Shown here piece by piece: positions 1 to 10,122 of a stretch of 64,000 nt of DNA. Source of the stretch: Hyphodiscus hymeniophilus. Its lineage: Eukaryota > Ascomycota > Leotiomycetes > Helotiales > Hyphodiscaceae. The DNA lies in contig VNKQ01000004.1 of NCBI GenBank assembly GCA_016508695.1, forward strand, positions 1,860,001-1,924,000. Direction: 5' to 3'. The notes under the pieces are model-generated. The model was not told the DNA's origin. It did no database searches and saw nothing but the letters and a program-made list of their open reading frames with translations. Every line of letters begins with the position of its first letter. Position 1 is the stretch's first letter. The position numbers were made by a program, and so were the translations under genes.

Positions 1-2
1 AA

Positions 3-818
3 AAAGAGATACAGAATTTGAATAGTATTCTAGCTGCTGAAGCGGCCGAGGAGGCACAGAAGAATAGTTGGGCAACATGGTTGTTGTCACCAATATACAA
101 GAGGGAAGAAGACAGTGAGGAGGTGAAACTGCGTAAGAATATCGAGAGGCAGGAGAGAAGGCTTCAAAGAGATATGAGAGAGCGGTGGCTAGGGTTCAGG
201 AAGGCAGACTTAGAGAAACAGGAAAGTTTGTTAGAAAAGGCGGAGGGGGAGGTGGATGCTGCGGATCTGGTCGATAACAATCAGATAGGGGTGATTCAAC
301 ATAGGATATGGGTGAGAGAAACATGCGAGAGGCAGGCGAGAGAGTGGGTGGAGAGAGAGAGGGTGAAAAAAGAGAGGGAGGAGAGAGAGAGGGAGGATAG
401 AGAGAAAGCGGCGAAGCTTTGGAAACAACAGCACGAGCAGCGGCAGAAACAGCAACAGGAAGCGGCAGAAAGGCTGAGAAAACGACAGGCGGAAGAGCGA
501 GCAGCGACGCAGAAACGCCAGGAGAAGCATGCCAGGCAATGGCAGAAGTCCTTCGATGGTGAACAATACTCCTTTACTAATGAAGGAAGCACCTACCACG
601 CTTCCAAGATACTCTGTAGCCACGACGGCTGGTGGCCAAAAGTAGAAGGCCGCACTGCTTGCCCGGAGTGCCATGACATTTGGACCTATCTGCTACAGTG
701 CCCAAGCTGCGAGATGAAGGCGTGTCCAAAATGTCAGTCCACAATCCGTCCGAGGAATCGTAGAGCCAATGCCAGGGTGAACATCCCGCGTGAGGAATTC
801 TTTTACGACGACTACTAG
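3..818 (+). CDS. Coiled-coil protein with C-terminal Cys-rich zinc-binding-like motif (5' partial)
   Basis: The reading frame is open to the left edge of the window, and the first possible initiator in it is a TTG, so the true start lies upstream and this is the 3' part of a larger gene. About 266 residues are visible. A long, highly charged Arg/Glu/Gln/Lys-rich helix (roughly residues 35-185 of the visible part) looks like a coiled coil. It is followed by a compact Cys/His/Trp module (about 195-250) with a CSHDGWW string and the pairs CPEC, CPSC and CPKC, which should bind one or two zinc ions. The tail is acidic and aromatic (EEFFYDDY). I do not recognise a named family, and the function is unknown. 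The purine-rich DNA at 330-420 simply encodes the Arg/Glu repeats. The stop codon is at 816-818. Confidence 0.7.
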   Translation, partial: KEIQNLNSILAAEAAEEAQKNSWATWLLSPIYKREEDSEEVKLRKNIERQERRLQRDMRERWLGFRKADLEKQESLLEKAEGEVDAADLVDNNQIGVIQHRIWVRETCERQAREWVERERVKKEREEREREDREKAAKLWKQQHEQRQKQQQEAAERLRKRQAEERAATQKRQEKHARQWQKSFDGEQYSFTNEGSTYHASKILCSHDGWWPKVEGRTACPECHDIWTYLLQCPSCEMKACPKCQSTIRPRNRRANARVNIPREEFFYDDY

Positions 819-1189
819 GTTAGTGAGGCCATCCGTGGTGAGCATGTTGACGGGCTTGGGTCTCGGCTTTGTACTGGTGAATATCTTCACAACCTAGGTA
901 GCTATTTGAATAGGTAGGAATAGTGTGAAGAAGCCTAATACGTCAGTAGAGTAAACTGGTCCATCGTCGGTTTATAGTGACGGAAGGTTCAGAAGGAGAT
1001 GTACGGAATACTTCAAGAATGCCGTTTCGAGTCTGGATCGCAGGCACTTTTTGACTCCAGTTCGAGTCACAGAATAAGAGCACCAAGGGGTCGCGATATT
1101 GATGATCGATGAGAAGAAGACCACACGAGAGTGAACTTTTGAAGCATTTCAACGTCATAAATTCCTAGAGTCATGTAGGGTATCAGCTA
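819..1189. other. Intergenic region between convergent genes
   Basis: The 371 bp lie between two convergent 3' ends. The short reading frames have no recognisable content. It probably holds the two 3' UTRs. Confidence 0.5.
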
Positions 1190-2461
1190 TTAGTGGCTCT
1201 TGCCTAAATGCGACTTCTGGTATAGTTCAAACCCAAAATTCCAAAGATGTCCTGCTTTATTATCAAAACCATAACCTTTGGAACTTGTTGTTCCGATATG
1301 TTGAAGTAAAGCGGGCGCTCTCGCCCATCTAATCCATCCTTCCTGGTCTGAGATTTTCTCGACCATCATGTCCACGAGCCAGTCCGTCACCAAGTCAGTC
1401 CTCTCAAGGAGAAGCGCAACGATCTCGCGCGGATAGATATAACCTTGAGAGCAACATCCATTTTCGTTCATCTCATGTACACCTGGCGTCAGCGGCCAGA
1501 TTGAGTTTCTGCCAGATGCAAAAAATAGCGCAACGAGAGCCGGGATGCATACTCCTGATAGTACCACCATAGAATCATTCGACAGAAACTTCTGCAATGG
1601 TCTCGATTTGTTTCTCGCAACAAGCAAAGTACTTGTGACTATGGCCCAGGTCACGAATGACCAAAATAGATACGTCAGCCAATTCTCACTATTCCATCCA
1701 AAAAGGTCTTCGGCATAGAAGAGCCTCAAGAACACCCATTTCTTCCCTGGTCGGCGTGCCATCTCCATCTCAACATTCCTCAGCGCCTCTAGAGCACGTG
1801 GATACCAATCCTCTACCGCAAGCGTGTCATCTTCCAGCATAGCGATATATTTTGCACCTGTCTTATAGCAATCGTTCAGCAAGTATGTGTAGTCGAATAT
1901 CGTCTTATTTCGGTACCATCCACCAGCCTCCCACACTCTTATTCGAGCAAAATCCGTTTCTTCATATGCCAACACTTTGTTCGGCAGCGTCCCAACCCAT
2001 TTCTCACCAGCTATCGGGTGTATCGAATGATTGGTATGACCAATGAGGATATCGAGGTATACATTGTGTCGTTCTTCGTCGGTCAGGCCCGCAAGAATAG
2101 ATCCGATTGTTCTCCGTACGTATTGCTCACCTCTCCGCGTCACTGTCGCAACTCCAATACACATTACCGGCGGCTGCTTTGAGGAGTCTGGACTGGTTGT
2201 CAGGCTGTCTGCAGATAGGACGAAAGCATCTGCTTTCTTAATCATGTCTGCAGAGTACATTCGCTCGTATGCACGGGTCGGATCAAAGAATTTGGACGTG
2301 GGGTCGCGGTAATTGGCATGGCTGTAGTACTGGATGAGAAACATGTAGAATATTGAGAAGCCAGCCAGAATCTTGACGGGAGGTCGAGTCGTCAGACACC
2401 GCAAGGAAAACCATCCATCACTCTCATCTCTTCCGAACAAAATACTCGATCGTATTCGCAT
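1190..2461 (-). CDS. PGAP4/TMEM246-like GPI-glycan glycosyltransferase, multi-pass membrane protein
   Basis: This single-exon gene encodes 423 aa. The architecture matches the PGAP4 (TMEM246) family of Golgi enzymes that add a side-chain sugar to the GPI-anchor glycan. An N-terminal transmembrane segment (about 29-48) is followed by a GT-A-like domain with the acidic metal/nucleotide motif in MLEDDTLAVEDWY (about 210-220). A pair of closely spaced transmembrane helices (about 262-315) is inserted into the catalytic domain, which is the hallmark of PGAP4. A conserved C-terminal block contains LLQHIGTTSSKG. The ATG at 2461 immediately precedes a basic cytosolic stretch. Family assignment rests on motif order and the tandem-TM insertion. 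The sugar transferred in fungi is unknown; in mammals it is GalNAc. Confidence 0.75.
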   Translation of the reverse strand: MRIRSSILFGRDESDGWFSLRCLTTRPPVKILAGFSIFYMFLIQYYSHANYRDPTSKFFDPTRAYERMYSADMIKKADAFVLSADSLTTSPDSSKQPPVMCIGVATVTRRGEQYVRRTIGSILAGLTDEERHNVYLDILIGHTNHSIHPIAGEKWVGTLPNKVLAYEETDFARIRVWEAGGWYRNKTIFDYTYLLNDCYKTGAKYIAMLEDDTLAVEDWYPRALEALRNVEMEMARRPGKKWVFLRLFYAEDLFGWNSENWLTYLFWSFVTWAIVTSTLLVARNKSRPLQKFLSNDSMVVLSGVCIPALVALFFASGRNSIWPLTPGVHEMNENGCCSQGYIYPREIVALLLERTDLVTDWLVDMMVEKISDQEGWIRWARAPALLQHIGTTSSKGYGFDNKAGHLWNFGFELYQKSHLGKSH

Positions 2462-2864
2462 TGCCAGGAAATATACATGACAAAAATATACAAAGGATGA
2501 GTGAATGTCAGCAAGCTCCGAGTCTCACTTCGTCAATCTTGGAGTCCTTCATGCTTCAATTGGAGTAAAGGCATTCTTGGAGAACATGGGAATTGACCAA
2601 GGGATTGTAACGATTTTGGTGGGTGGTGTCGCGACGCGGTTTGCTGCAACAGTGAGTCGTTGGCCTAAAATTCCAGGCAGGCATTACGACTTATTAGGTA
2701 CCTAGGTGCGATTCAGCCAAATAGCGTGACAGAATAATCATGGGTATGAGACTATTAATCAGACTATTAATCGAGGCGCTGAAATCTTAAATCTGCCTCG
2801 GCAATAATACTTACTAGAATCCTCAGTTATCAGTCACATACTTGTCACCAGCAAGAAATACACA
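2462..2864. other. Divergent intergenic promoter region
   Basis: About 400 bp separate the PGAP4-like gene (minus) from the F-box gene (plus), so both promoters lie here. A short direct repeat (gagactattaatcagactattaatc) sits near 2747-2773. No other element was recognised. Confidence 0.45.
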
Positions 2865-3917
2865 ATGCGCAAGCCAGGTACATACAGCGAAGATGATGAG
2901 GAGCCACTGGTGGACACCACAAAAGCGCTACCTCTTCGTTCCAAACGCACCGAGAGACGTCAGAAGAAGCGCCACCAAAAAGAAGCTGCTTCTAAACAGC
3001 TCGCGACCTTGTGGGACCTTCCTCTCGAACTTCTTCTCGACGTCCTCACCCTTCTACGACCAAGCGATATATTCAAGCTGTCTCGAGTCAATCATACATT
3101 ACGGGATTTTATTGCCCGAGAAGAGCATGAGATAGTAAGGAAGATCATCTCACAGCGATATGCGGTTTTGGCAAAGTGTTTTCGAATCCCAGTTCTGTTG
3201 AAGAAGGTAGATGAGGATGCCCATCCGGCTTTACTCGGTGAGGAGAGACAAAGGCTGTTAAACATACATAAGAGGCCATATCAGCATATCCAACGTCCGG
3301 ACCAATACACCCTATGTTCATGTTTGACTTGTATCCTGTCTTGGAACAATCTGAATCTTGTGGTGGATTTTGCGCATTGGCAGAACAACCTGAATTCAGG
3401 CGAACCTATACCGATGATTCCTCGTGGGAAGAATCCCCAATGGAACCAAACCCTTATTGAAAAAAATGCGGCAATCGTACAAAGGGCCTTATGCAGCTCG
3501 TTGTGGTACGCCCGTATTCTCGAATGTCATCTGAACACAACAATTGGAGCAATACGTCGGCATGGGAATAACAAAGGAAATAAGAGGCGGAGATTCAGGA
3601 TGGACCCAGACGATGCTGCTGCAGAAACAGATCTATTCTTGGAGCGGAGTGGACCACCCTCGATGGATTTCCCATTCCATCGTGACAACTACTACATGCT
3701 TGAAGCATATCTTCCAAATCGAGGATGGAATGCGGAGGTGGCCGAGTGGAGATACATGCCAGCCTCCCAGCATGATACAGACATTCAATTTGTGAAGGCT
3801 TGGGCGAGGAGGAAAAAGGAAGTGGAGGAAAACGAGGGGAAAGAAGCTGTGAAGGAGTTAGTTCAAGATGCAGCTGAAGCTGAGGCTCTGTCCAACCTAC
3901 GCAATGGGGCCTCGTAG
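2865..3917 (+). CDS. F-box domain protein
   Basis: The single exon encodes 350 aa. After a basic N-terminal segment (KRTERRQKKRHQ), residues about 47-85 form a canonical F-box: LWDLPLELLLDVLTLL, then LRPSDIFKLSRVNHTLRDFI. The F-box would bind Skp1 and make this a substrate adaptor of an SCF ubiquitin ligase. The rest contains a CSCLTCILSWNNLNLVVDF block, common in ascomycete F-box proteins of this type, a conserved Trp-rich region and a charged C-terminal helix (RRKKEVEENEGKEAVKEL). No LRR or WD repeats are visible, so the substrate cannot be inferred. The start ATG at 2865 is preceded by AACACA-like context. Confidence 0.8.
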   Translation: MRKPGTYSEDDEEPLVDTTKALPLRSKRTERRQKKRHQKEAASKQLATLWDLPLELLLDVLTLLRPSDIFKLSRVNHTLRDFIAREEHEIVRKIISQRYAVLAKCFRIPVLLKKVDEDAHPALLGEERQRLLNIHKRPYQHIQRPDQYTLCSCLTCILSWNNLNLVVDFAHWQNNLNSGEPIPMIPRGKNPQWNQTLIEKNAAIVQRALCSSLWYARILECHLNTTIGAIRRHGNNKGNKRRRFRMDPDDAAAETDLFLERSGPPSMDFPFHRDNYYMLEAYLPNRGWNAEVAEWRYMPASQHDTDIQFVKAWARRKKEVEENEGKEAVKELVQDAAEAEALSNLRNGAS

Positions 3918-4215
3918 CGCCTGGAAGTCGAAAACCTTCACACCAAATGTAGTGAGTTCTCAAGAAGTCAATCATCAGTCCCAAGGCGACCGTGACCCGC
4001 AATAATCCCTTATCATTTCAATCGGCAAAGCCTTGCGATATCCGAACACTCGGATAGTGGAACGATTACCCCTGGCCTGATACAGGTGGGTCAATGCAAA
4101 GGTGGGATGATGTGACCAACGTCTTTCTTCTTAATGGTCAGCAGCTTTACTTCCTCACATCTTTTCCATACAAAGATACGTAGCAAAGAGCTCTTTGATC
4201 TACGATCTTGCAATT

Positions 4216-4769
4216 ATGTCTTTAGCACCAGGTAAGCAGCCCATTCAGACCCATACTCGGCAGCTCCTCAAATCGCCGCTTTTCTATTTCAAGCTACTGC
4301 GGATACTTATAAACCATCAGGAGACGCAACACGGGGAGCTGAGCTCTATGTCAAGCAATGCGAGCACTGTCACACCCTCGAAAAGGGAGGGCCACACGTG
4401 TTCGGACCCAATCTTTTTGGCATTTTCGGCCAAAAGTCTGGACAAATTCCAGGCTCGAAAGCGAGCCAAATCTACAAGGACAAAGCCATCACCTGGACAC
4501 CAGGAACTATGGTATGTGGAGGGACAAATTCATGACCCAATTCGGCGTCACAATACTGATGTATTCCAAGTTTGAATATCTAGCCGACACGAAGACACCC
4601 TTCCCGGGCTCAAAGAAGCCATACAAGGGCTTGCCGGATGCGCAGGATAGAAATGATATCATTGCGTAAGTTTGATGTGGTAGTTGGGTTCTACACTGTG
4701 ATCGCTAATGTGAGGTTCAGATTCCTTGACACGAAGAAGGATAAGCCAAAGTTTCTCGGAATTTGGTAG
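4216..4769 (+). CDS. Divergent cytochrome c homologue with Lys at the axial Met position
   Basis: The spliced model has four exons: 4216-4231, 4321-4511, 4571-4665 and 4721-4769. The introns are GTAAGC..CAG, GTATGT..AAG and GTAAGT..CAG, and the product is 116 aa. It aligns along its whole length with mitochondrial cytochrome c at a constant offset of +5 from horse numbering. The haem site CEHCH (Cys19, Cys22, His23), Pro35 (P30), Trp64 (W59), Tyr72 (Y67) and Arg96 (R91) are kept, as is the RNDII helix. The loop normally reading PGTKMAF reads PGSKKPY here, so the axial Met80 is Lys85. R38, Y48 and N52 become Gln, Ala and Tyr. The start lies in a 16-nt first exon. It is probably a paralogue of the respiratory electron carrier with altered haem chemistry. 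A decaying duplicate is the alternative, but no stop or frameshift is present. Confidence 0.8.
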
Positions 4770-5753
4770 TTTTGCCTGTAATCCAAGGGCTGTTCGCAAG
4801 CAAATGAAATCGTCAGCCCTAATGCAAAACGGTTCCAGCTTGCAGGAGATCGAGAGCAAGCCGCGTCTACCGCTCAGCTGAACAAGTTGGGGTTGTGCCC
4901 AGGTCACCGCGCGAACCCCAAGCACGCAATTAATGGATTCTACACCATTTCTGTTTTGCCTATGCACGAAGTGTTCTCCCTTTATATCAAGCACTTTCCT
5001 TGTCCCGTTGAAGTCAAAGACACGACGATTTTCCACGTACTTCCAAGTGAGGGGCAGCAGGGGCCAAGTCCAGGCTTCCTGAGCTCACCCTTGCTTGCAT
5101 TTCAGCTAAGGATTCTATTCGGTCAATGATATGCATTGGAGAAGTCGATCGAAGCCAGGGCAACTGATGATCTCCGACCCAGTCGTTGCCTGTCTAGCCT
5201 AACAGTCAGACGGCCTCGACAAGTCCGAAGGCTTACCTCAAGTGATCGTACAGACCGGTGAATGCCGTATTAACTTCTCACCACAGTAGCACACAAAGCC
5301 TGGGGCTGAAGTTTGTGATAATAAAGACGTGCAGATATTTTTGGTCATCTCATTCGTTGATGGAAATATCTCGTAAAGCCACTCGGAGAACACCATGTCA
5401 CGTGCGTGGATGGCGTTGGGGTTGATCGAATCAAACCGTAACGAAAGGTCGACGACGCCCAGAATTGATAATACAATAACCTTTTCTCACGTCAGGCGGA
5501 AACTTACTTCTTGCACACTTCCTCGTATTATGAGCGAACATTGCCGCAGCGTGAATGCGGTGTGGGAGAGTAAGGACTATGCTCTCACTGCGTTGACTAC
5601 AAAGGAAGCGCTTTGCCAAGAATTTCTGCATCATTCAGGACTTTGCTAATTTTACTATTACTTCCGCACTCCAACTTTTACTTAGCCTTCTCTCCGACTT
5701 TAAATCTAATTCTCTATAACCGAATTCAACATCGAGAATTACTGATACCAGCC
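4770..5753. other. Intergenic region upstream of the 463-aa protein gene
   Basis: These 984 bp contain only short, unrelated reading frames. The pyrimidine-rich stretch just before 5754 looks like the 5' leader of the next gene. Confidence 0.4.
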
Positions 5754-7202
5754 ATGGATCTCGAAACCAATTCCTCTCCACACACAATTACTCATTTGGC
5801 CTTGAAAAGTAATCATGGCGTCAATGTTCAAGTCCACCAAGTCGGCGACGTGTTTGACCAAAAGCCCTTGGTAGCTGAAGACGCAACTGCCAGGCCTCTT
5901 GCTCACGCAGAAGTGTCTCCTACATCATTGACAATTCCATCCGGCTGGAAGATTCAGGAAGTCGACGGCAAGTTAGACCCACGAGTCAAGGCACAACAAC
6001 TCACCACTGCCCCGCCGCCTCCACTAGGAGTGCTTACAAACTTCAACGGAAACTTCGCTGGAAGTGGTTTCAATTTGATCTTCCGGCCCAATAGCGGACC
6101 CCCCACCACCACAACTTTCCCAAATGCCGTCTCGCCAGCACCACCAGCCCCTCCGAGCGAGAACGTACTTGAACTTAATCTCACTAAGGAGACCCTCACG
6201 TTCTCCAATTCCCTTGGCAGCGTACCTAATCGAGGGCTAGAGAAGCAAAACGACATCTTCCTGAACGGCGTGCCCTATGTGCAAAGCATCAGTGATGTGA
6301 CCAATATCGACACGGGCAAGCCCGACGGGAATCCAACTGGAATCCATTTCGAGCCAGGACTCTGGATGCATGTGCCTTCGACTACAACCGACCCGACGCT
6401 TGGCGAGTCCCTTGTGCGGATGGCTTCTATTCCACATGGGACAACAATCAATGCTCAATGCTTGGCACCCGTCTCGAGCATTGCTGGCCCACCAGGAATT
6501 CCCTCGGTGGACATCACTCCGTTCGTGATCGGATCTACCCAGCAGGCGAAGCCAGTCGTCTTTGCAAGCCAGACTGCGTCCAATACGGACACTCCCCGTA
6601 TTCCTCAGGATCTGACAAAGTTCATTGCGGAGGGAACAATCAACCAAGACATCCTCACAGATCCGAATACTGTATTGCGTAACGCCATCATAGGACAGAC
6701 CATCACTAAGACGATTGTATTCACTGTTTCCACCAACCCCACCGCCCCCGAGCTCGGCGGCGGTACTGCCAACATTGCCTTCCTGCTAGGTGATCCAGTA
6801 ACGGCCGCACAGCCTCAAGGCCCGAACGCGAGTGCGGTACAGATGAGTGCGACGTTCTGGATCGAGACGGTTCAGCATAAGATTGAAGTCCCTCCGTTCA
6901 AGCCTGGAGAGGTAAGTAATTTGACAACTTCAAAGGAGTTGTAGACAAGAGCTGATACTTCCGTGAAGCCTCCTTTGAAACTTTCACCTTCGGCATCCAA
7001 TGCAGGCGCTCATGTGCCGGTCTTCGAAATTAACCCACCTCATGAGATCACGATCCCCAAGACGATTGTCGTCAATTCCATCCAGGTCCAATACTCCCAG
7101 ACCGTGTTCCTCAACTTTGCTGGCCTCACTTGGCCACATGTCTCCGTTACAACACTTGTCCCGTCGACGGATCAGACTGTTCCACCATCTGCCTGGAATT
7201 GA
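5754..7202 (+). CDS. Conserved fungal protein of unknown function, 463 aa
   Basis: Two exons, 5754-6911 and 6969-7202, are separated by a 57-nt intron (GTAAGT..AAG with a GCTGATAC branch-like site). The ATG at 5754 sits in an ideal context (GCCATGG); the frame is open upstream but without an ATG. I recognise strings of a conserved ascomycete family (GFNLIFRPNSG near 120, LELNLTKETLTF near 160, DIFLNGVPYVQSISDVTN near 190, PTGIHFEPGLWMHVP near 215, RMASIPHGTTINAQ near 240) but cannot name a demonstrated function. The alternating hydrophobic pattern, Gly/Pro turns and 'HFEPGLW..P..IPHGTTI' core suggest a beta-barrel, lipocalin-like or ligand-binding fold with conserved His residues. There is no signal peptide or TM segment, so it is probably cytosolic. 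The C-terminal exon continues the beta-rich pattern (HEITIPKTIVVNSIQVQYSQ). Confidence 0.7.
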
Positions 7203-8029
7203 GGCTTTAGTTGTGTTGTTTACCACCTCTGTTGAACCCTGAATAGCAGCTGCTTGGTCGTAGGCGTTTACTTTACTATTAGTGAATATAAGGGGAGAGC
7301 GCTAGCGTTCAATTGATAGTGTAACAGTTTTCATCGCGGCTCTATTACGTCTTGTTCTTTGATCGAGAAGAGGAGTGACTTCTATATCCAATTGAGTATC
7401 TAGTAGTTTGGTTTGGATCTTAGTAACACCTTGATTTTTACAATCGCCGTTGCTCTCATCGCCACGCTCCAACTAGAGCGATCTGACGGGAGTCACGGGA
7501 TGGAGTTCTTGATCTTGAATGGCAAATTTTATGGCAAATTTTATGGCAAAGTTTATTATCCCAATATGTGCCTGGTCTAAACTTAGTACAGACTCCTCAG
7601 AAACTCGTGATTCAACTCCATAATTCAGCAATAATTGTACCGAGGAGATAGCGGCTACAGTTCGTGAGGATCCTGTCAGTTTACCCCGCACCCCCCGCAC
7701 TACGGTACGTACTCTACTTTCCGTCTCAGCCGAAAGAGCACATCAGACTGACGTGAGAGCAAGGTACTACCAGAATGAGAGCTGAAAGACGTCTTAGCGG
7801 CTTGCAGCAACAGTGTGATCCCAATAGTTGCTTCTTTTTCTTCTGCAATGCTTGCCTTCTCTTCTTCCAGAATCTCCATGGTTGCTCAAAGCGTTTGAGA
7901 TAGAGGGGCACTTTCGGGCTTATGAACAGATGATCAAGAACTTGACCTTAGAATAAGCAGGGAGCAAACCCACGGAAGGACATCGGTCTTTTAATCGCAA
8001 GGGCGTCACATTCTCTACTTCTTTCAATT
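7203..8029. other. Intergenic region with a short tandem repeat
   Basis: The 827 bp hold the 3' UTR of the upstream gene and the promoter of the acyl-CoA synthetase gene. Apart from the short tandem repeat at about 7519-7553, no feature was recognised. Confidence 0.4.
7519..7553. repeat. Short 12-bp tandem repeat (about 2.8 copies)
   Basis: The unit atggcaaatttt occurs twice in a row, followed by a third, diverged copy (atggcaaagttt). It is AT-rich, lies in intergenic DNA, and is probably a slippage-derived minisatellite without function. Confidence 0.8.
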
Positions 8030-9992
8030 ATGGCGCGTATGTCAGAAGCCCACACATTCTAAACTATACAATTCCAATTCACCTGCAGATCTATAGAACT
8101 GACTCTACGATGCAGTTCAAGCTGCCGCTCTGGGAGCAAGTTCTCTGGCAATCGCCGCCTATCTCGATGCCAAACTCCTCATCCGCCATGATTTATCCTC
8201 TGGCTCAGTTGGAGGTGCCCAGAAGGCCATGAACTATATTCAAGATCGTGCCAAAGCCGACCGTCTACTTACCTACCATGTACTTGAAGACCAAGCCACT
8301 GGCAAGAACGCGAACAACATCTTCCTGATGTTTGAAGGCAAGCAATGGACTTACCGCCAATTCTACGATACTCTTCAGAGAGTAGGGAACTGGCTCATGA
8401 ACGATGTGGGCATTCAGAAGAATGAAATCGTGGCTCTGAATGGAGGAAATAGTCCTGAATACCTCATGATCTGGTTTGCACTTGACGCTATCGGGGCTGT
8501 ACCCTCTAAGATCAACTGTAACTTGACCGCTCAGCCGCTCGTCCATTGTGTCAAACTCTGCGAATGTCGATATCTGCTTTCTGATCAAGATGTCAAACAT
8601 CTCGTGCAACCTTGCGAATCCGAGCTCAGTGCTCTTAGTATCCAGACGATATATTACTCTCCGTCAACAATTGCTGCTCTCTCTGACAACACACCAACCC
8701 CACAGTCTCGCCGCAGCAACCTGGACCAAGCCTCTGTTCGATCTTTAATTTATACGTCTGGTACAACAGGAATGCCAAAGGCAACGATCATGTGGACATC
8801 GCGGGAGCTCCTTACTGGCCGGCGCGTAGCCACATACTTGAATTTGAAACCGAACAAAAGCAGAATGTATACCTGTATGCCATTATATCATGGAGCTGCT
8901 CACGGACTATGTGTTACTCCCAGCATCCATGCCGGTAGCACCGTTGTCTTGAGTCGCAGGTTCTCGCACAAGACGTTCTGGCCTGAAGTTTCCGCTAGCA
9001 GAGCCAATATCATTCAATATGTCGGTGAACTCTGTCGGTATCTTGTGAATGCGAAGCCGCATCCACTGGAGCGGAAACACGTTGTAGAAATGGTGTGGGG
9101 AAACGGCATGCGACCCGACGTATGGGAAGATTTCAGAGAAAGATTCAACATTCCTGTCATCAACGAACTCTATGCAGCAACTGATGGCATGGGCTTCACT
9201 TTCAACTACAATCGAGGCCCCTTCGGAGCAAACGCAATCGGGAAGCGAGGCTTGCTTTGGAAATATTTCAATCAGGGCGAAATTCGAGTCAAGATTGATG
9301 TTGATACCGAAGAAATGTATCGTGATCCGCGTACTGGCTTCGCTCGAAAATGCAAGGTAGGTGAGCCGGGTGAGGTACTACATCAGGTAGATCCAGCGGC
9401 ACCGAGCGCGACGTTCCAGGGCTATTTCAAGAATGCCAGCGCCAGCGAGAAGAGATATATACGAGATGTTTTACAGACAGGGGATCTGTATTTCAGGAGC
9501 GGGGATATGCAGAGACAGGACCCGGATGGCTGCGTCTATTTCGTGGACAGACTCGGCGATACGTTCCGCTGGAAAAGCGAGAATGTTTCGACGAACGAGG
9601 TTAGTGATGTGCTAGGCAAGTTTCCGCAGATTTCAGAGACGAACGTCTATGGAGTAAGTGTTCCGCATAGTGATGGGAGGGCCGGTTGCGCAGCGGTGGT
9701 CCTTGTAGATGGAGCCAACACGGAGACCTTGGATTGGAAGAGTTTGGCAAGCTATTTGATTGGGACGCTGCCAAGGTATGCGGTGCCAATATTCATACGA
9801 TGTGTGAGGAACCTGGAATACACCGGGACCATGAAGATGCAAAAAGGAAAGTACAAGGCGGAGGGAATTGATCCTGAAAAGACGGAAAGAACTGGCGACA
9901 AGGTCTTTTGGCTGCCCATGGGTGAGACACAGTATGTCCCGTTCAGGAGAGCGGACTGGGAGAGACTTTGCAGTAGGAGTCTGAAGCTTTGA
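8030..9992 (+). CDS. Fat1-type very-long-chain acyl-CoA synthetase / fatty acid transporter
   Basis: Two exons, 8030-8036 and 8116-9992, encode 627 aa. The first exon is only 7 nt (ATGGCGC). An in-frame stop at 8100-8102 forces the acceptor at 8115, giving an N-terminus of MALQAAALGASSLAIAAYLDAK, a hydrophobic anchor as in Fat1/FATP proteins. The adenylate-forming motif YTSGTTGMPKA is at about 215-225. The VLACS/FATP block ELYAATDGMGF is at about 353-363. The second signature (FVDRLGDTFRWKSENVSTNEV, about 478-498) holds the hinge region and the catalytic environment for thioester formation. The enzyme activates very-long-chain fatty acids with ATP and CoA, probably at the ER, peroxisome or lipid droplets. 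Length and motif spacing match the family. It is convergent with the ZNF830-like gene, 130 bp away. Confidence 0.88.
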
Positions 9993-10122
9993 GACAGAAG
10001 GGGAGCGCTGGGTAACCAATGCAGATGAATAGGTCGGGCGAGAACGAAAGGCTAGCATTAAACAAGATCGCTTCATTGGGTATCATAAATCGTATGTTGA
10101 ACCTTCTGTGACTTCTGGAAAT

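Noticed and set aside
231..674. Antisense ORFs (147 and 98 aa) opposite the first gene
   Set aside because: They are Leu/Ser/Phe-rich mirror images of the Arg/Glu-rich coiled-coil coding sequence and have no independent support.
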